Of a stretch of 64,000 bases of DNA, positions 16,650 through 24,653 are shown one piece after another. The position numbers and the translations under genes were made by a program. Below the pieces are notes generated by a model, which ran no database searches, had not been told where the DNA came from, and saw only the letters and a list, made by a program, of their open reading frames with translations. How positions within the stretch are numbered: position 1 is the stretch's first letter; each line of letters opens with the position of its first letter. The DNA comes from Pseudomonas fluorescens (GTDB lineage: Bacteria; Pseudomonadota; Gammaproteobacteria; Pseudomonadales; Pseudomonadaceae): contig NZ_CABVHY010000012.1 in the NCBI RefSeq assembly GCF_902497875.1, positions 124,001 through 188,000 of the forward strand. The letters are read 5' to 3'.

Positions 16650-16712
16650 TGCCGGCCATGCGAACCACGTCCATCGGGGAGTTGAGCACATTGGTTGGGG
16701 CTTCCTCTTAAA
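16650..16712 (-). pseudogene. Fragment of an fdhA gene (formaldehyde dehydrogenase)
   Basis: About 62 bases read, on the minus strand, LNSPMDVVRMAGKAK. They match LNSLMGVVRVAGKIG inside the intact fdhA 1.6 kb away (18283-18343). Roughly two thirds of bases agree, and GAGTTGAGCACA versus GAGTTGAGCACG is nearly identical. The match starts right after the terminator at 16615 and ends 4 bases before the RHS palindrome at 16716. Confidence 0.65.
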
Positions 16713-16715
16713 CAC

Positions 16716-16799
16716 CTAGCAGTTCTGCTAGTAGGCAACTCGGGTCGATTGCGCCACAGTGAAATCCTGAATCGACGGATCTTTCAGGGAACCGACACC
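16716..16799 (+). promoter_or_regulatory. RHS cassette 5' element, copy 4
   Basis: Perfect palindrome CTAGCAGTTCTGCTAG (16716-16731), TAGGCA, then a leader with ATCGACGGATCTTTCAGGGA before ATG 16800. Spacing 68 bases, as in the other three copies. Confidence 0.7.
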
Positions 16800-17855
16800 A
16801 TGCCAACGAACCGCGAAACCCTGCTCTGCCGCTATCACTACGACCCACTGGATCGCCTGGCCGCTTGCACGCTATCGAAGCAGTCGAAGCAGTCGAAGCA
16901 GTCGAAGCAGTCGAAGCAGTCGAGCATCCAGCGCTTCTACCTAAAAAACCGCTTGGCCACCGAGATTAAAGACTCGGTGCAGCGCTCGATTTTTCAGCAT
17001 GACGATCAACTGCTAGCGCAACAACAACGCCTGGGCGGCACCGCTGAAACCACCCTGCTCGCCACAGATCAACAACGCTCGGTATTGAACGCACTCGATG
17101 CGACGCCGCCTCATTCCCTTGCCTATACACCCTACGGCCATCGCCCACCCGAAAACGGTTTACTCAGCCTGCTCGGTTTCAACGGCGAACGGCCGGACCC
17201 GGTGACCGGGCATTATTTGTTGGGCAATGGCTATCGGGCGTTTAACCCGGTGTTGATGCGGTTCAACAGCCCGGACAGTTGGAGTCCGTTTGGGGAGGGT
17301 GGGTTGAATGCGTATGCGTATTGCGCGGGGGATCCGGTAAATCGTCGAGATCCAACGGGCCATTCCAATTGGCTAATTAGCATTTTCAAAGGAGTTGGAA
17401 ACAGGCTGGGATTCAGAACTCCTGCTAGCGCCCGACGTCTAGCGATCGATACTTCAGGCTCTGCAGAAAACGCGCCGAGGCAGACTGTCTCTAATGCCCC
17501 CACTACCATTGTTGATCCCCCGCCAGCCTATAGTCCTCCTCGTCGCCGTGCTTCAGTCGAATCCAGATCTGATGATGTACTGGCATCTGTTGACGAAAAT
17601 CGTTTGTTAGAAGAAATCAGGCGTCTGGAAAGCTCGGCGTCAATACAACGTAGCATTCTCAACGACATTGCCAATGGTTATTTGCCTACTACAAGCGAGG
17701 CACATCATCAAAGGGTCAGAACCTGGCAATATACAGAAAGAGATATTGCACAACTCAGACAACGAATCCCTCCTCCAAATTACGAGGAAGCCCTCAACAC
17801 CCCAGCTCCTGAAGTTCCACCGACTTATAACTGGGCAACAAGAAACGCAAAATGA
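16800..17855 (+). CDS. Orphan RHS-core protein with PPxY-containing tail (RHS3)
   Basis: 351 aa from ATG 16800 (an in-frame upstream start at 16695 is rejected). Core: RETLLCRYHYDPLDRLAAC, an extra (KQS)n insert at residues ~26-40, LGFNGERPDPVTGHYLLGNG, FNSPDSWSPFGEGG, DPTGH at 184-188. The tail is unlike RHS1 and RHS2: a basic Pro-rich segment with PPPAY (240-244), a charged likely coiled-coil helix (ENRLLEEIRRLESSASIQRS), then PPPNYEEAL (324 on) and PPTY (340-343). PPxY motifs bind WW domains, which are eukaryotic. A eukaryotic target is only a guess. No immunity gene follows. Confidence 0.82.
   Translation: MPTNRETLLCRYHYDPLDRLAACTLSKQSKQSKQSKQSKQSSIQRFYLKNRLATEIKDSVQRSIFQHDDQLLAQQQRLGGTAETTLLATDQQRSVLNALDATPPHSLAYTPYGHRPPENGLLSLLGFNGERPDPVTGHYLLGNGYRAFNPVLMRFNSPDSWSPFGEGGLNAYAYCAGDPVNRRDPTGHSNWLISIFKGVGNRLGFRTPASARRLAIDTSGSAENAPRQTVSNAPTTIVDPPPAYSPPRRRASVESRSDDVLASVDENRLLEEIRRLESSASIQRSILNDIANGYLPTTSEAHHQRVRTWQYTERDIAQLRQRIPPPNYEEALNTPAPEVPPTYNWATRNAK
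16875..16919 (+). repeat. 9-base in-frame tandem repeat in RHS3
   Basis: Five units of TCGAAGCAG, encoding repeated Ser-Lys-Gln near the N-terminus of RHS3. RHS2 has a single related SKQ at this place. Unit length keeps the frame, so copy number can change by slippage without breaking the gene. Confidence 0.95.
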
Positions 17856-17923
17856 GCAACTTGTAATGATTAAGATTTTCACGACTTAGCACGCAATGAA
17901 CAACTCACGCACCTGAACAAAAA

Positions 17924-17948
17924 AGGGCGACATTAAGTCGCCCTCTTC
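17924..17948. terminator. Hairpin between RHS3 and fdhA
   Basis: Stem GGGCGAC / GTCGCCC with flanking A and T runs on both sides, so it can stop transcription from RHS3 (+) and fdhA (-). It resembles the terminator at 14139. Confidence 0.85.
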
Positions 17949-17963
17949 TTTAATCTAAGAACA

Positions 17964-19163
17964 TTACGCCGCACTAAACAACTTATGCGGATCAATCACA
18001 AACTTCTTCGGCACGCCCGCATCGAACTCGCCGTAGCCACGTGGCGCATCATCAAGGCTGATAACTTCAACACCGACGATGTCAGCAATATGGATGCGGT
18101 CCCACATGATGGCTTGCATCAGCTGGCGGTTGTACTTCATCACTGGTGTCTGGCCGGTGTGGAAGCTGTGGGATTTGGCCCAGCCCAGACCGAAGCGGAT
18201 GCTCAGGCTGCCCATTTTTGCGGCGGCGTCGACAGCACCTGGATCTTCAGTGACATAGAGGCCGGGGATGCCGATTTTGCCGGCTACGCGGACTACGCCC
18301 ATCAGCGAGTTGAGCACGGTGGCCGGTGCTTCGTGTTTCACGCCGTCATGGCCGTGACCGCGCGCTTCGAAGCCTACGGCGTCGACGGCGCAATCCACTT
18401 CAGGCTCGCCTAACAATGCAGCGATCTGTTCGTGCAGCGGGGTGTCCAGGGACAGGTCGGCGATTTCGAAGCCCTGGGCCTTGGCGTGGGCCAGGCGGAC
18501 TGTGTTGACGTCACCGATGATCACCACCGCGGCGCCCAACAGGCGAGCGGATGCGGCAGCCGCCAGACCGACCGGGCCGGCGCCAGCGATGTACACGGTG
18601 CTGCCCGGGCCAACGCCCGCGGTCACTGCGCCGTGGTAGCCGGTCGGCAGGATGTCGGAGAGGCAGGTCAGGTCACGGATTTTTTCCATGGCCTTGTCGC
18701 GATCAGGGAGTTTCAGCAGGTTGAAGTCGGCATACGGCACCATCGCGTATTCGGCCTGGCCACCGGTCCAGTCGCCCATGTCGACATAACCATAGGCACC
18801 GCCGGGACGTGCCGGGTTAACGCTCAGGCAGACGCCGGTGTGCTGTTCTTTGCACGAACGGCAGCGGCCGCAGGCAACGTTGAACGGCACCGACACCAGG
18901 TCGCCGATCTGCAGGTTCTCGACATCACGGCCCTTCTCGATCACTTCACCGGTGATCTCGTGGCCCAGGACCAGGCCGGTCTGGGCGGTGGTGCGGCCGC
19001 GCACCATGTGCTGATCGGAACCACAGATGTTGGTAGACACCACGCGCAGGATGACAGCGTGTTCGATCTTCCTGCCGCGCGGGTCCTGCATTTTGGGATA
19101 GTCGATTCTCTGTACTTCGACCTGGCCATTGCCGAGATACACGACACCACGATTACCAGACAT
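17964..19163 (-). CDS. fdhA: Glutathione-independent formaldehyde dehydrogenase
   Basis: 399 aa zinc alcohol dehydrogenase. It oxidises formaldehyde to formate with bound NAD. Catalytic-zinc residues sit in STNICGSDQHM and LVLGHEITGEV. The structural-zinc Cys cluster is CGRCRSCKEQHTGVC. The nucleotide-binding GAGPVGLAAAASARLLGA lies mid-protein. MSGNRGVVYLGNGQVEVQ is typical of the Pseudomonas enzyme. It ends the sox/one-carbon cluster and would remove formaldehyde released by sarcosine oxidase. A 60-base fragment of the same gene lies at 16650. Confidence 0.96.
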   Translation of the reverse strand: MSGNRGVVYLGNGQVEVQRIDYPKMQDPRGRKIEHAVILRVVSTNICGSDQHMVRGRTTAQTGLVLGHEITGEVIEKGRDVENLQIGDLVSVPFNVACGRCRSCKEQHTGVCLSVNPARPGGAYGYVDMGDWTGGQAEYAMVPYADFNLLKLPDRDKAMEKIRDLTCLSDILPTGYHGAVTAGVGPGSTVYIAGAGPVGLAAAASARLLGAAVVIIGDVNTVRLAHAKAQGFEIADLSLDTPLHEQIAALLGEPEVDCAVDAVGFEARGHGHDGVKHEAPATVLNSLMGVVRVAGKIGIPGLYVTEDPGAVDAAAKMGSLSIRFGLGWAKSHSFHTGQTPVMKYNRQLMQAIMWDRIHIADIVGVEVISLDDAPRGYGEFDAGVPKKFVIDPHKLFSAA

Positions 19164-19271
19164 GCTTTCACCTCGCTGTTGTTTTTATGTAGCGGTCGCG
19201 TTGCCATGGAGCGGCAGCGCGTTGATTGCTTGGGTTATTGCCTGTGTGTTCTTGGGTTGTTTGGGAGGGCC

Positions 19272-19368
19272 TCATCGCGAGCAAGCTCGCTCCCACAGTG
19301 GATCTTTGGTGTGTATGAGATTTGTGTACTCACACAAATCCCTGTGGGAGCGGGCTTGCTCGCGATGG
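19272..19368. repeat. REPIN (GTGGGAGCG family)
   Basis: CATCGCGAGCAAGCTCGCTC on the left and GTGGGAGCGGGCTTGCTCGC on the right, inverted, with a small ATTTGTGT..ACACAAAT palindrome between. Lies between purU and fdhA. Confidence 0.92.
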
Positions 19369-19389
19369 GCTGCGCAGCAGCCCCAAGAT

Positions 19390-20247
19390 CTAAAGAACGA
19401 CAGTACGATTCGCGTTGAGAAACACCCTTCGCTCAATGTGGTATCCCACCGCCCGCGCCAACGTCAGCCCTTCGATATCCCGCCCTTTGGCGATCAAGTC
19501 TTCGGGGTAATGACTGTGATCCACCACTTCCACGCCCTGGGCGATGATCGGGCCTTCGTCCAGGTCGTTGTTGATGTAGTGCGCGGTGGCACCCACCAGT
19601 TTCACGCCTTTGTTGTAGGCCTGGTGGTAGGGCTTGGCGCCTTTGAAACCAGGCAGCAGGGAGTGATGGATGTTGATCGCCTTGCCGTCGAGTTTGCGGC
19701 ACAGCTCCGGCGACAGCACTTGCATGTAGCGGGCAAGGATCACCAGTTCGGCGCCGGACTCTTCGATGACCTGCCAGACCTGACGCTCTTGCGATGGCTT
19801 GTCGTTCGGGTCCAGCGGGAAATGGTAGTAGGGAATCTGGTGCCAGTCGGCCAGCGGCTTGAGGTCCGGGTGGTTGGAGACCACCGCGACCACGTCCATG
19901 GACAATTGGCCGATGCGCTGGCGGTAGAGCAAGTCGTTGAGGCAGTGATCGGCCTTGGAGACCATGATCACCACTTTTGGCCGGTGGTGCGGCGGGGTCA
20001 GTTCGAAGATCATGCCAAAAGCGTCGGTGCGCTCGGCGAGACCGGCGCGGAAGGCCTGTTCGTCAAAGCCGTCGGGCTGACGGAATTCCACGCGAATGAA
20101 GAAGCGGCCGGAAAGCCGATCATCGAAGGAATGGTGCTCGGTGACGTAGCAACCCTGTTCGAACAGAAAACGGGTCACCGCATCCACGGTGCCGAGGACG
20201 CTAGGGCAGTCGGCGGTCAGAATCCATGTGTCTGGGGCGCGGCTCAT
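19390..20247 (-). CDS. purU: Formyltetrahydrofolate deformylase
   Basis: 285 aa. Hydrolyses 10-formyl-THF to THF and formate, balancing one-carbon pools. An N-terminal ACT-like domain (TWILTADCPSVLGTVDAVTR) is followed by a formyltransferase fold with NIHHSLLPGFKGAKPYHQAY (catalytic Asn/His) and the Asp of NDLDEGPIIAQ. It sits between soxG and fdhA, as purU2 does in P. aeruginosa, and lets cells dispose of the methylene-THF made from sarcosine. REPINs flank it on both sides. Confidence 0.96.
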   Translation of the reverse strand: MSRAPDTWILTADCPSVLGTVDAVTRFLFEQGCYVTEHHSFDDRLSGRFFIRVEFRQPDGFDEQAFRAGLAERTDAFGMIFELTPPHHRPKVVIMVSKADHCLNDLLYRQRIGQLSMDVVAVVSNHPDLKPLADWHQIPYYHFPLDPNDKPSQERQVWQVIEESGAELVILARYMQVLSPELCRKLDGKAINIHHSLLPGFKGAKPYHQAYNKGVKLVGATAHYINNDLDEGPIIAQGVEVVDHSHYPEDLIAKGRDIEGLTLARAVGYHIERRVFLNANRTVVL

Positions 20248-20302
20248 AGTGCGGTGACTCCTGTTCGAAAATACCTACGCAACCAAGGGTCGGCAGTGAT
20301 AT

Positions 20303-20436
20303 CTGTGGCGAGGGGGCTTGCCCCCGTTCGGCTGCGTAGCAGTCGTAAAACCATCCAACGCGTTTCGTCAGAGAAAACACAGTCACCGGTTTTGGGCCCG
20401 CTTCGCGGTCCAGCGGGGGCAAGCCCCCTCGCCACA
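20303..20436. repeat. REPIN (GTGGCGAGGGGGCTTGCCCCCG family)
   Basis: Left TGTGGCGAGGGGGCTTGCCC, right AGCGGGGGCAAGCCCCCTCG, inverted, about 80 bases apart, with GGCTGCGTAGCAG side arm. Lies between soxG and purU. Confidence 0.9.
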
Positions 20437-20458
20437 ACAAGCCCGGCGCTAGACCGCG

Positions 20459-21091
20459 TCAGGCCTGGACGCTAAGCCCGTATTCAGCCGCCGCATCCTG
20501 CAACCACAGCCACCAGTAATCGGCAAAGCTGCGACGAATCACCAGTTCCCAAGTGTCTTCAGCGGTGTGACGGATCACCAGTTGCGACTTGGCGAACACT
20601 GTGCCGACGGCTTTGCCCACCGGGAAGTTGTTGGGGTGCACGTCGTAGCTGGTGGACTTCATCAGCACTTCGCGGACTTTCGGGCCGCTCAGTTCGAGCA
20701 GCTGTTGGCCGCCGCTGACGTTGACGATGGAGATGTGCAGAGCACCCAGCGCTTCACGGAGTTTTTTCTCGGCAGCGAATTCTTCACCGGTCGGCACGAT
20801 CAGCAGCCATTCATCCGGCCCCATCCATTGCAGGCTGGTTTCGCCCTTGGCGACGACGGTCAGGGCCACGGGCAGTTCCAGGCCCAGGGCCTTGTGCACG
20901 CCAGCGGCGAACGCTGGATCATGGCCGTCGCCACGAATGGTCAGGTGGCCGAGGAGTTTCTTGTCACGCACGGTAACACCGGCGTTTTTGCGGCCCTTGC
21001 CCACCAGGCTGGCGAGGTCTGCGTGATGCAGCGGCGACTCGGCCTTGGCCCCGGTGGTTGGGCGTTGTGGGTAAACATTGGCTGCGGTCAT
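20459..21091 (-). CDS. soxG: Sarcosine oxidase gamma subunit
   Basis: 210 aa from ATG 21091; the longer frame upstream runs through a REPIN and is rejected. Gamma subunit of heterotetrameric sarcosine oxidase. It shows SLQWMGPDEWLLIVP, SGGQQLLELSGPKVREVLMK and FAKSQLVIRHT, the GcvT-like pattern of SoxG. The tail VIRRSFADYWWLWLQDAAAE is typical. A REPIN separates it from soxA, unlike the tight soxB-D-A spacing. Confidence 0.95.
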   Translation of the reverse strand: MTAANVYPQRPTTGAKAESPLHHADLASLVGKGRKNAGVTVRDKKLLGHLTIRGDGHDPAFAAGVHKALGLELPVALTVVAKGETSLQWMGPDEWLLIVPTGEEFAAEKKLREALGALHISIVNVSGGQQLLELSGPKVREVLMKSTSYDVHPNNFPVGKAVGTVFAKSQLVIRHTAEDTWELVIRRSFADYWWLWLQDAAAEYGLSVQA

Positions 21092-21146
21092 AAAGCACCT
21101 GTCTTGAATTCTGTTGGTTCCGGCTCTTGTGGTGGCAACTCTGCCG

Positions 21147-21238
21147 TCATCGCGAGCAAGCTCGCTCCCACATTGGATTGATGCCTGACACAAACTTTCC
21201 TGGCGACTTCAATCCTGTGGGAGCGAGCTTGCTCCGGG
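21147..21238. repeat. REPIN inside the sox operon
   Basis: CATCGCGAGCAAGCTCGCTC and GTGGGAGCGAGCTTGCTC in inverted order, between soxA and soxG. As an mRNA hairpin it could block 3' decay and lower soxG relative to soxBDA. Confidence 0.92.
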
Positions 21239-21298
21239 CGGCGTTCCGACGATGAAGACACCGCGGTGCAACTGCCCGCCCCAAAGGACCCGAGGCCA

Positions 21299-24200
21299 TT
21301 AAATGTTCTGGCGATCACCCTTGGGATCGAAGAACACCGAAGAAACGATTTCCGCCTCGATCACGCTGCCGTCGGCCAGCGGTGCGAACACGCGCTCACC
21401 GATACGCTTCAAGCCGCCCTTCACCACGCCCATGGCAAACGAATAGCCCAAGGAGTTGTGCAGGTAGCTGGAGGTCACGTGACCGACCATGCTCATCGGG
21501 ATCGCTTGCTTGGTGTTGAACACCAGCTGCGCGCCTTCAGGCAGCCACTTGGTCGGGTCGATCGGTTTCAGGCCCACCAACTGCTTGCGTTGATCACGCA
21601 CGCAGTCTTCACGGTTCATGCCGCGCCAGCCGATCCACGAGAACGGTTTGGTCCGGCCAACGCACCAGCCCATGTTCAGGTCGTCCGGGGTCATCGAGCT
21701 GTCGGTGTCCTGGCCGACGATGATGAAGCCCTTCTCGGCCCGCAGTACGTGCATGGTTTCGGTGCCGTACGGCGTCAGGTTGTACTTTTTGCCGGCCTCG
21801 ACGATTTTCTCGAGCACGCCCATGGCGTAGTCGGCCTGCACGTTGACTTCGTAGGACAGCTCACCGGTGAACGAGATCCGGAACACCCGCGCCGGCACAC
21901 CGCCAACCAGACCTTCTTTCCAGGTCATGAACGGGAAGCCGTCCTTGTCCAGGTCGATGTCGGTGACTTCGCTGAGCAGCTTGCGGCTGTTCGGCCCGGA
22001 CAGGGTCATGGTCGCCCAGTGGTCGGTGACCGAGGTGAAGTACACCTTGAGGTCTGGCCATTCGGTCTGCTGGTAGATTTCCAGCCATTGCAGCACGCGC
22101 GCAGCGCCGCCGGTGGTGGTGGTCATCACGAAGTGGTTGTCCGCCAGACAGGCCGTAACGCCGTCGTCGAAGACCATGCCGTCTTCTTTGCACATCAAGC
22201 CATAACGGGCCTTGCCCACATCGAGCTTGGTCCAGGCGTTGGTGTAGACGCGGTTGAGGAACTCCCGCGCATCCGGGCCCTGGATATCGATCTTGCCCAG
22301 GGTCGACGCATCGAGCAGGCCGACACTGTCGCGCACGGCTTTGCATTCGCGTTTGACGGCGGTGTGCAGGTCTTCACCGTTTTTCGGGAAGTACCATGGA
22401 CGCTTCCACTGGCCGACGTCTTCGAACTCGGCGCCGTTTTTCACGTGCCAGGCTTGCAGCGCGGTGTAGCGCACTGGCTCGAAGATGTGCCCGCAGTGAC
22501 GACCGGCTACCGCGCCGAAGGTCACCGGCGTGTAGTTCGGGCGGAACATGGTGGTGCCCATTTGCGGGATGGTCACGTTCAGTGAACGCGCCGCAATGGC
22601 CAGACCGTTGACGTTGCCCAGTTTGCCCTGGTCGGTACCGAAGCCCAGTGCGGTGTAGCGCTTGACGTGTTCGACCGATTCGAAACCTTCGCGGGTCGCC
22701 AGTTCGATGGCGGCGGCGGTGACGTCGTTCTGCAGGTCGACGAATTGCTTCGGCGCCCGTGCGGTGGCTTTTTCGTGAGGCACCTGGAACAGCGCCAGGG
22801 TTGGCTCTTCCAAACGGCTGAGGGCTTTTGGCAGCACGCCTTCGACCGCTTTGAAGCCGGCTTCGCTGGCGGCGCGCACGCCGCCTTCAAAACCGTCGGC
22901 CAAGGTGTCGCCGAGGCTGTACACGCCATTCACGCCGCCGACGCACACGCGTTTCTGCGGTGCTTCGCCCGGTACGAAACCGAGGATGTCTTCACGCCAG
23001 ATCGGCTTGCCGCCCAAGTGCGAAGCCAGGTGAACCACCGGGCTGTAGCCGCCGGAGCTGGCCACCAGGTCGCAATCCAGCCATTCGCCAGGACTGGTCA
23101 CGGTGTGGGCTTTGACATCGATGGCGGCAACGCGAACCGCGGTCACGTGTTTGCTGCCGCGCGCTTCAATCACTGCGCTGCCGGTCAGGATGCGGATGCC
23201 TTTGGCCCGTGCTTCTTCTACCAGCGCGCCGCGAGGATTGCTCCGTGCGTCGGCGATGGCCACCACTTGCAGGCTGGCGTCGAGCCAGTCCAGCGCCACG
23301 CGATAGGCGTGATCGTTGTTGGTGGAGAGCACGAGTTTTTTGCCCGGTGCTACGCCGTAACGACGCACATAAGTCGAGACTGCGCCAGCCAGCATGTTGC
23401 CCGGCACGTCGTTGTTGCCGTAGACCAGTGGACGCTCATGGGCGCCGGTCGCCAGCACCACGCGCTTGGCGCGAACCCGGTGGATGCGCTGACGGACTTG
23501 ACCGATCGGTGCGCGGTCGCCTAGGTGATCGGTGAGCCGCTCGTGAATGGTCAGGAAGTTATGGTCGTGGTAGCCGTTGACCGTGGCGCGGGGCAACAGC
23601 ACCACGTCCGGCAGGGATTTGAGCTCAGCGATGACGCTGGCGACCCATTCGGTGGCCGGTTTGCCGTCGAGGCTTTCGCGGGAGTCGAGCAGGCTGCCGC
23701 CGAACTCTTCCTGTTCATCCGCCAGAATCACCCGGGCGCCGCTGCGCGCGGCTGCCAATGCTGCGGCCAGGCCTGCGGGACCAGCGCCGACGATCAGCAC
23801 GTCGCAATGACGGTTCATGTAGTCGTAGGTGTCCGGATCGTTCTCGGTCGGCGAACGACCGAGACCCGCGGCCTTACGAATGTACTTCTCGTAGGTCATC
23901 CAGAACGATTGCGGGTACATGAAGGTTTTGTAGTAGAAGCCCGGCGGCATCAGCTTGCCGCCGACCTTGCCGAGAATCCCCATCATGTCGTTGTTGACGC
24001 TCGGCCAGCCGTTGGTGCTGGTGGCGACCAGGCCTTGATACAGCGCTTGTTGAGTAGCGCGCACGTTAGGGATTTGCGTGGCTTCGGTGGCACCGATCTG
24101 CAGCACCGCGTTCGGCTCTTCGGCACCGGCGGCGAAGATGCCGCGCGGCCGGGAGTATTTGAAGCTGCGACCGATGATGTCGACACCGTTGGCCAGCAAG

Positions 24201-24316
24201 GCTGCGGCCAGGGTGTCGCCTTCGAAGCCTTTGTAGCTCTGGCCGTTGAAGGTGAAGCTCAGGACTTTGTTGCGGTCGATCCGGCCGCCGTTGGACAGAC
24301 GATTGATCTGGCTCAT
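21299..24316 (-). CDS. soxA: Sarcosine oxidase alpha subunit
   Basis: 1005 aa. With SoxB/D/G it demethylates sarcosine to glycine, H2O2 and 5,10-methylene-THF. An N-terminal 2Fe-2S-like domain (SFTFNGQSYKGFEGDTLAAA) is followed by an NAD-binding VLIVGAGPAGLAAALAAARS near residue 173. The C-terminal ~400 residues are an aminomethyltransferase (GcvT) domain where folate binds (GLLDASTLGKIDIQGPDARE, MTLSGPNSRKLL). It overlaps soxD by 4 bases. Confidence 0.97.
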   Translation of the reverse strand: MSQINRLSNGGRIDRNKVLSFTFNGQSYKGFEGDTLAAALLANGVDIIGRSFKYSRPRGIFAAGAEEPNAVLQIGATEATQIPNVRATQQALYQGLVATSTNGWPSVNNDMMGILGKVGGKLMPPGFYYKTFMYPQSFWMTYEKYIRKAAGLGRSPTENDPDTYDYMNRHCDVLIVGAGPAGLAAALAAARSGARVILADEQEEFGGSLLDSRESLDGKPATEWVASVIAELKSLPDVVLLPRATVNGYHDHNFLTIHERLTDHLGDRAPIGQVRQRIHRVRAKRVVLATGAHERPLVYGNNDVPGNMLAGAVSTYVRRYGVAPGKKLVLSTNNDHAYRVALDWLDASLQVVAIADARSNPRGALVEEARAKGIRILTGSAVIEARGSKHVTAVRVAAIDVKAHTVTSPGEWLDCDLVASSGGYSPVVHLASHLGGKPIWREDILGFVPGEAPQKRVCVGGVNGVYSLGDTLADGFEGGVRAASEAGFKAVEGVLPKALSRLEEPTLALFQVPHEKATARAPKQFVDLQNDVTAAAIELATREGFESVEHVKRYTALGFGTDQGKLGNVNGLAIAARSLNVTIPQMGTTMFRPNYTPVTFGAVAGRHCGHIFEPVRYTALQAWHVKNGAEFEDVGQWKRPWYFPKNGEDLHTAVKRECKAVRDSVGLLDASTLGKIDIQGPDAREFLNRVYTNAWTKLDVGKARYGLMCKEDGMVFDDGVTACLADNHFVMTTTTGGAARVLQWLEIYQQTEWPDLKVYFTSVTDHWATMTLSGPNSRKLLSEVTDIDLDKDGFPFMTWKEGLVGGVPARVFRISFTGELSYEVNVQADYAMGVLEKIVEAGKKYNLTPYGTETMHVLRAEKGFIIVGQDTDSSMTPDDLNMGWCVGRTKPFSWIGWRGMNREDCVRDQRKQLVGLKPIDPTKWLPEGAQLVFNTKQAIPMSMVGHVTSSYLHNSLGYSFAMGVVKGGLKRIGERVFAPLADGSVIEAEIVSSVFFDPKGDRQNI

Positions 24317-24639
24317 ACCTTCTCTCCCAGACCAGTGACGACTTTCGTCGTTTCTGTCTTGCCGGTGAATTGTGGCTTGGTACCGATCTTGTAGGTTTCA
24401 AGAATCTCGTAGGTCACGGTATCGCGGGTGGCGTTGAAGTACTGACGGCAACCGGCGACGTGGTCCCACAGTTCGTGGTGCAACCCGCGTGGGTTGTCAC
24501 GGAAGAACATGTAGTCGCCCCACTCCTCGTCGGTGCAGGTGTTCGGATCCAGTGGGCGCGGGATGTGCGCCTGGCCGGATGCGTGGAATTCCTCTTCGGA
24601 GCGCAACTCGCCGCAGTGAGGACAGAAGATGTGCAACAT
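24313..24639 (-). CDS. soxD: Sarcosine oxidase delta subunit
   Basis: 108 aa. Small zinc-binding subunit of heterotetrameric sarcosine oxidase. Cys6 and Cys9 (FCPHCGELRSEEEFH) with His60 and Cys64 (DHVAGCRQYF) form the likely zinc site. RPLDPNTCTDEEWGDYMFFR is the family signature. It lies 14 bases after soxB and overlaps soxA by 4 bases. Confidence 0.96.
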   Translation of the reverse strand: MLHIFCPHCGELRSEEEFHASGQAHIPRPLDPNTCTDEEWGDYMFFRDNPRGLHHELWDHVAGCRQYFNATRDTVTYEILETYKIGTKPQFTGKTETTKVVTGLGEKV

Positions 24640-24653
24640 AGGGATTTCTCCTG

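Noticed and set aside
16875..16919. Tandem repeat as a CRISPR-like array
   Set aside because: Nine-base units with no spacers, inside a coding frame.
17668..17889. 73-aa ORF over the 3' end of RHS3, considered as an immunity gene
   Set aside because: Almost wholly inside the RHS3 tail in another frame, without a ribosome site.
21266..22585. 439-aa ORF on the + strand opposite soxA
   Set aside because: Shadow of soxA: no ribosome site, His/Arg/Gly-rich composition typical of the antisense frame of a high-GC gene, no family pattern.
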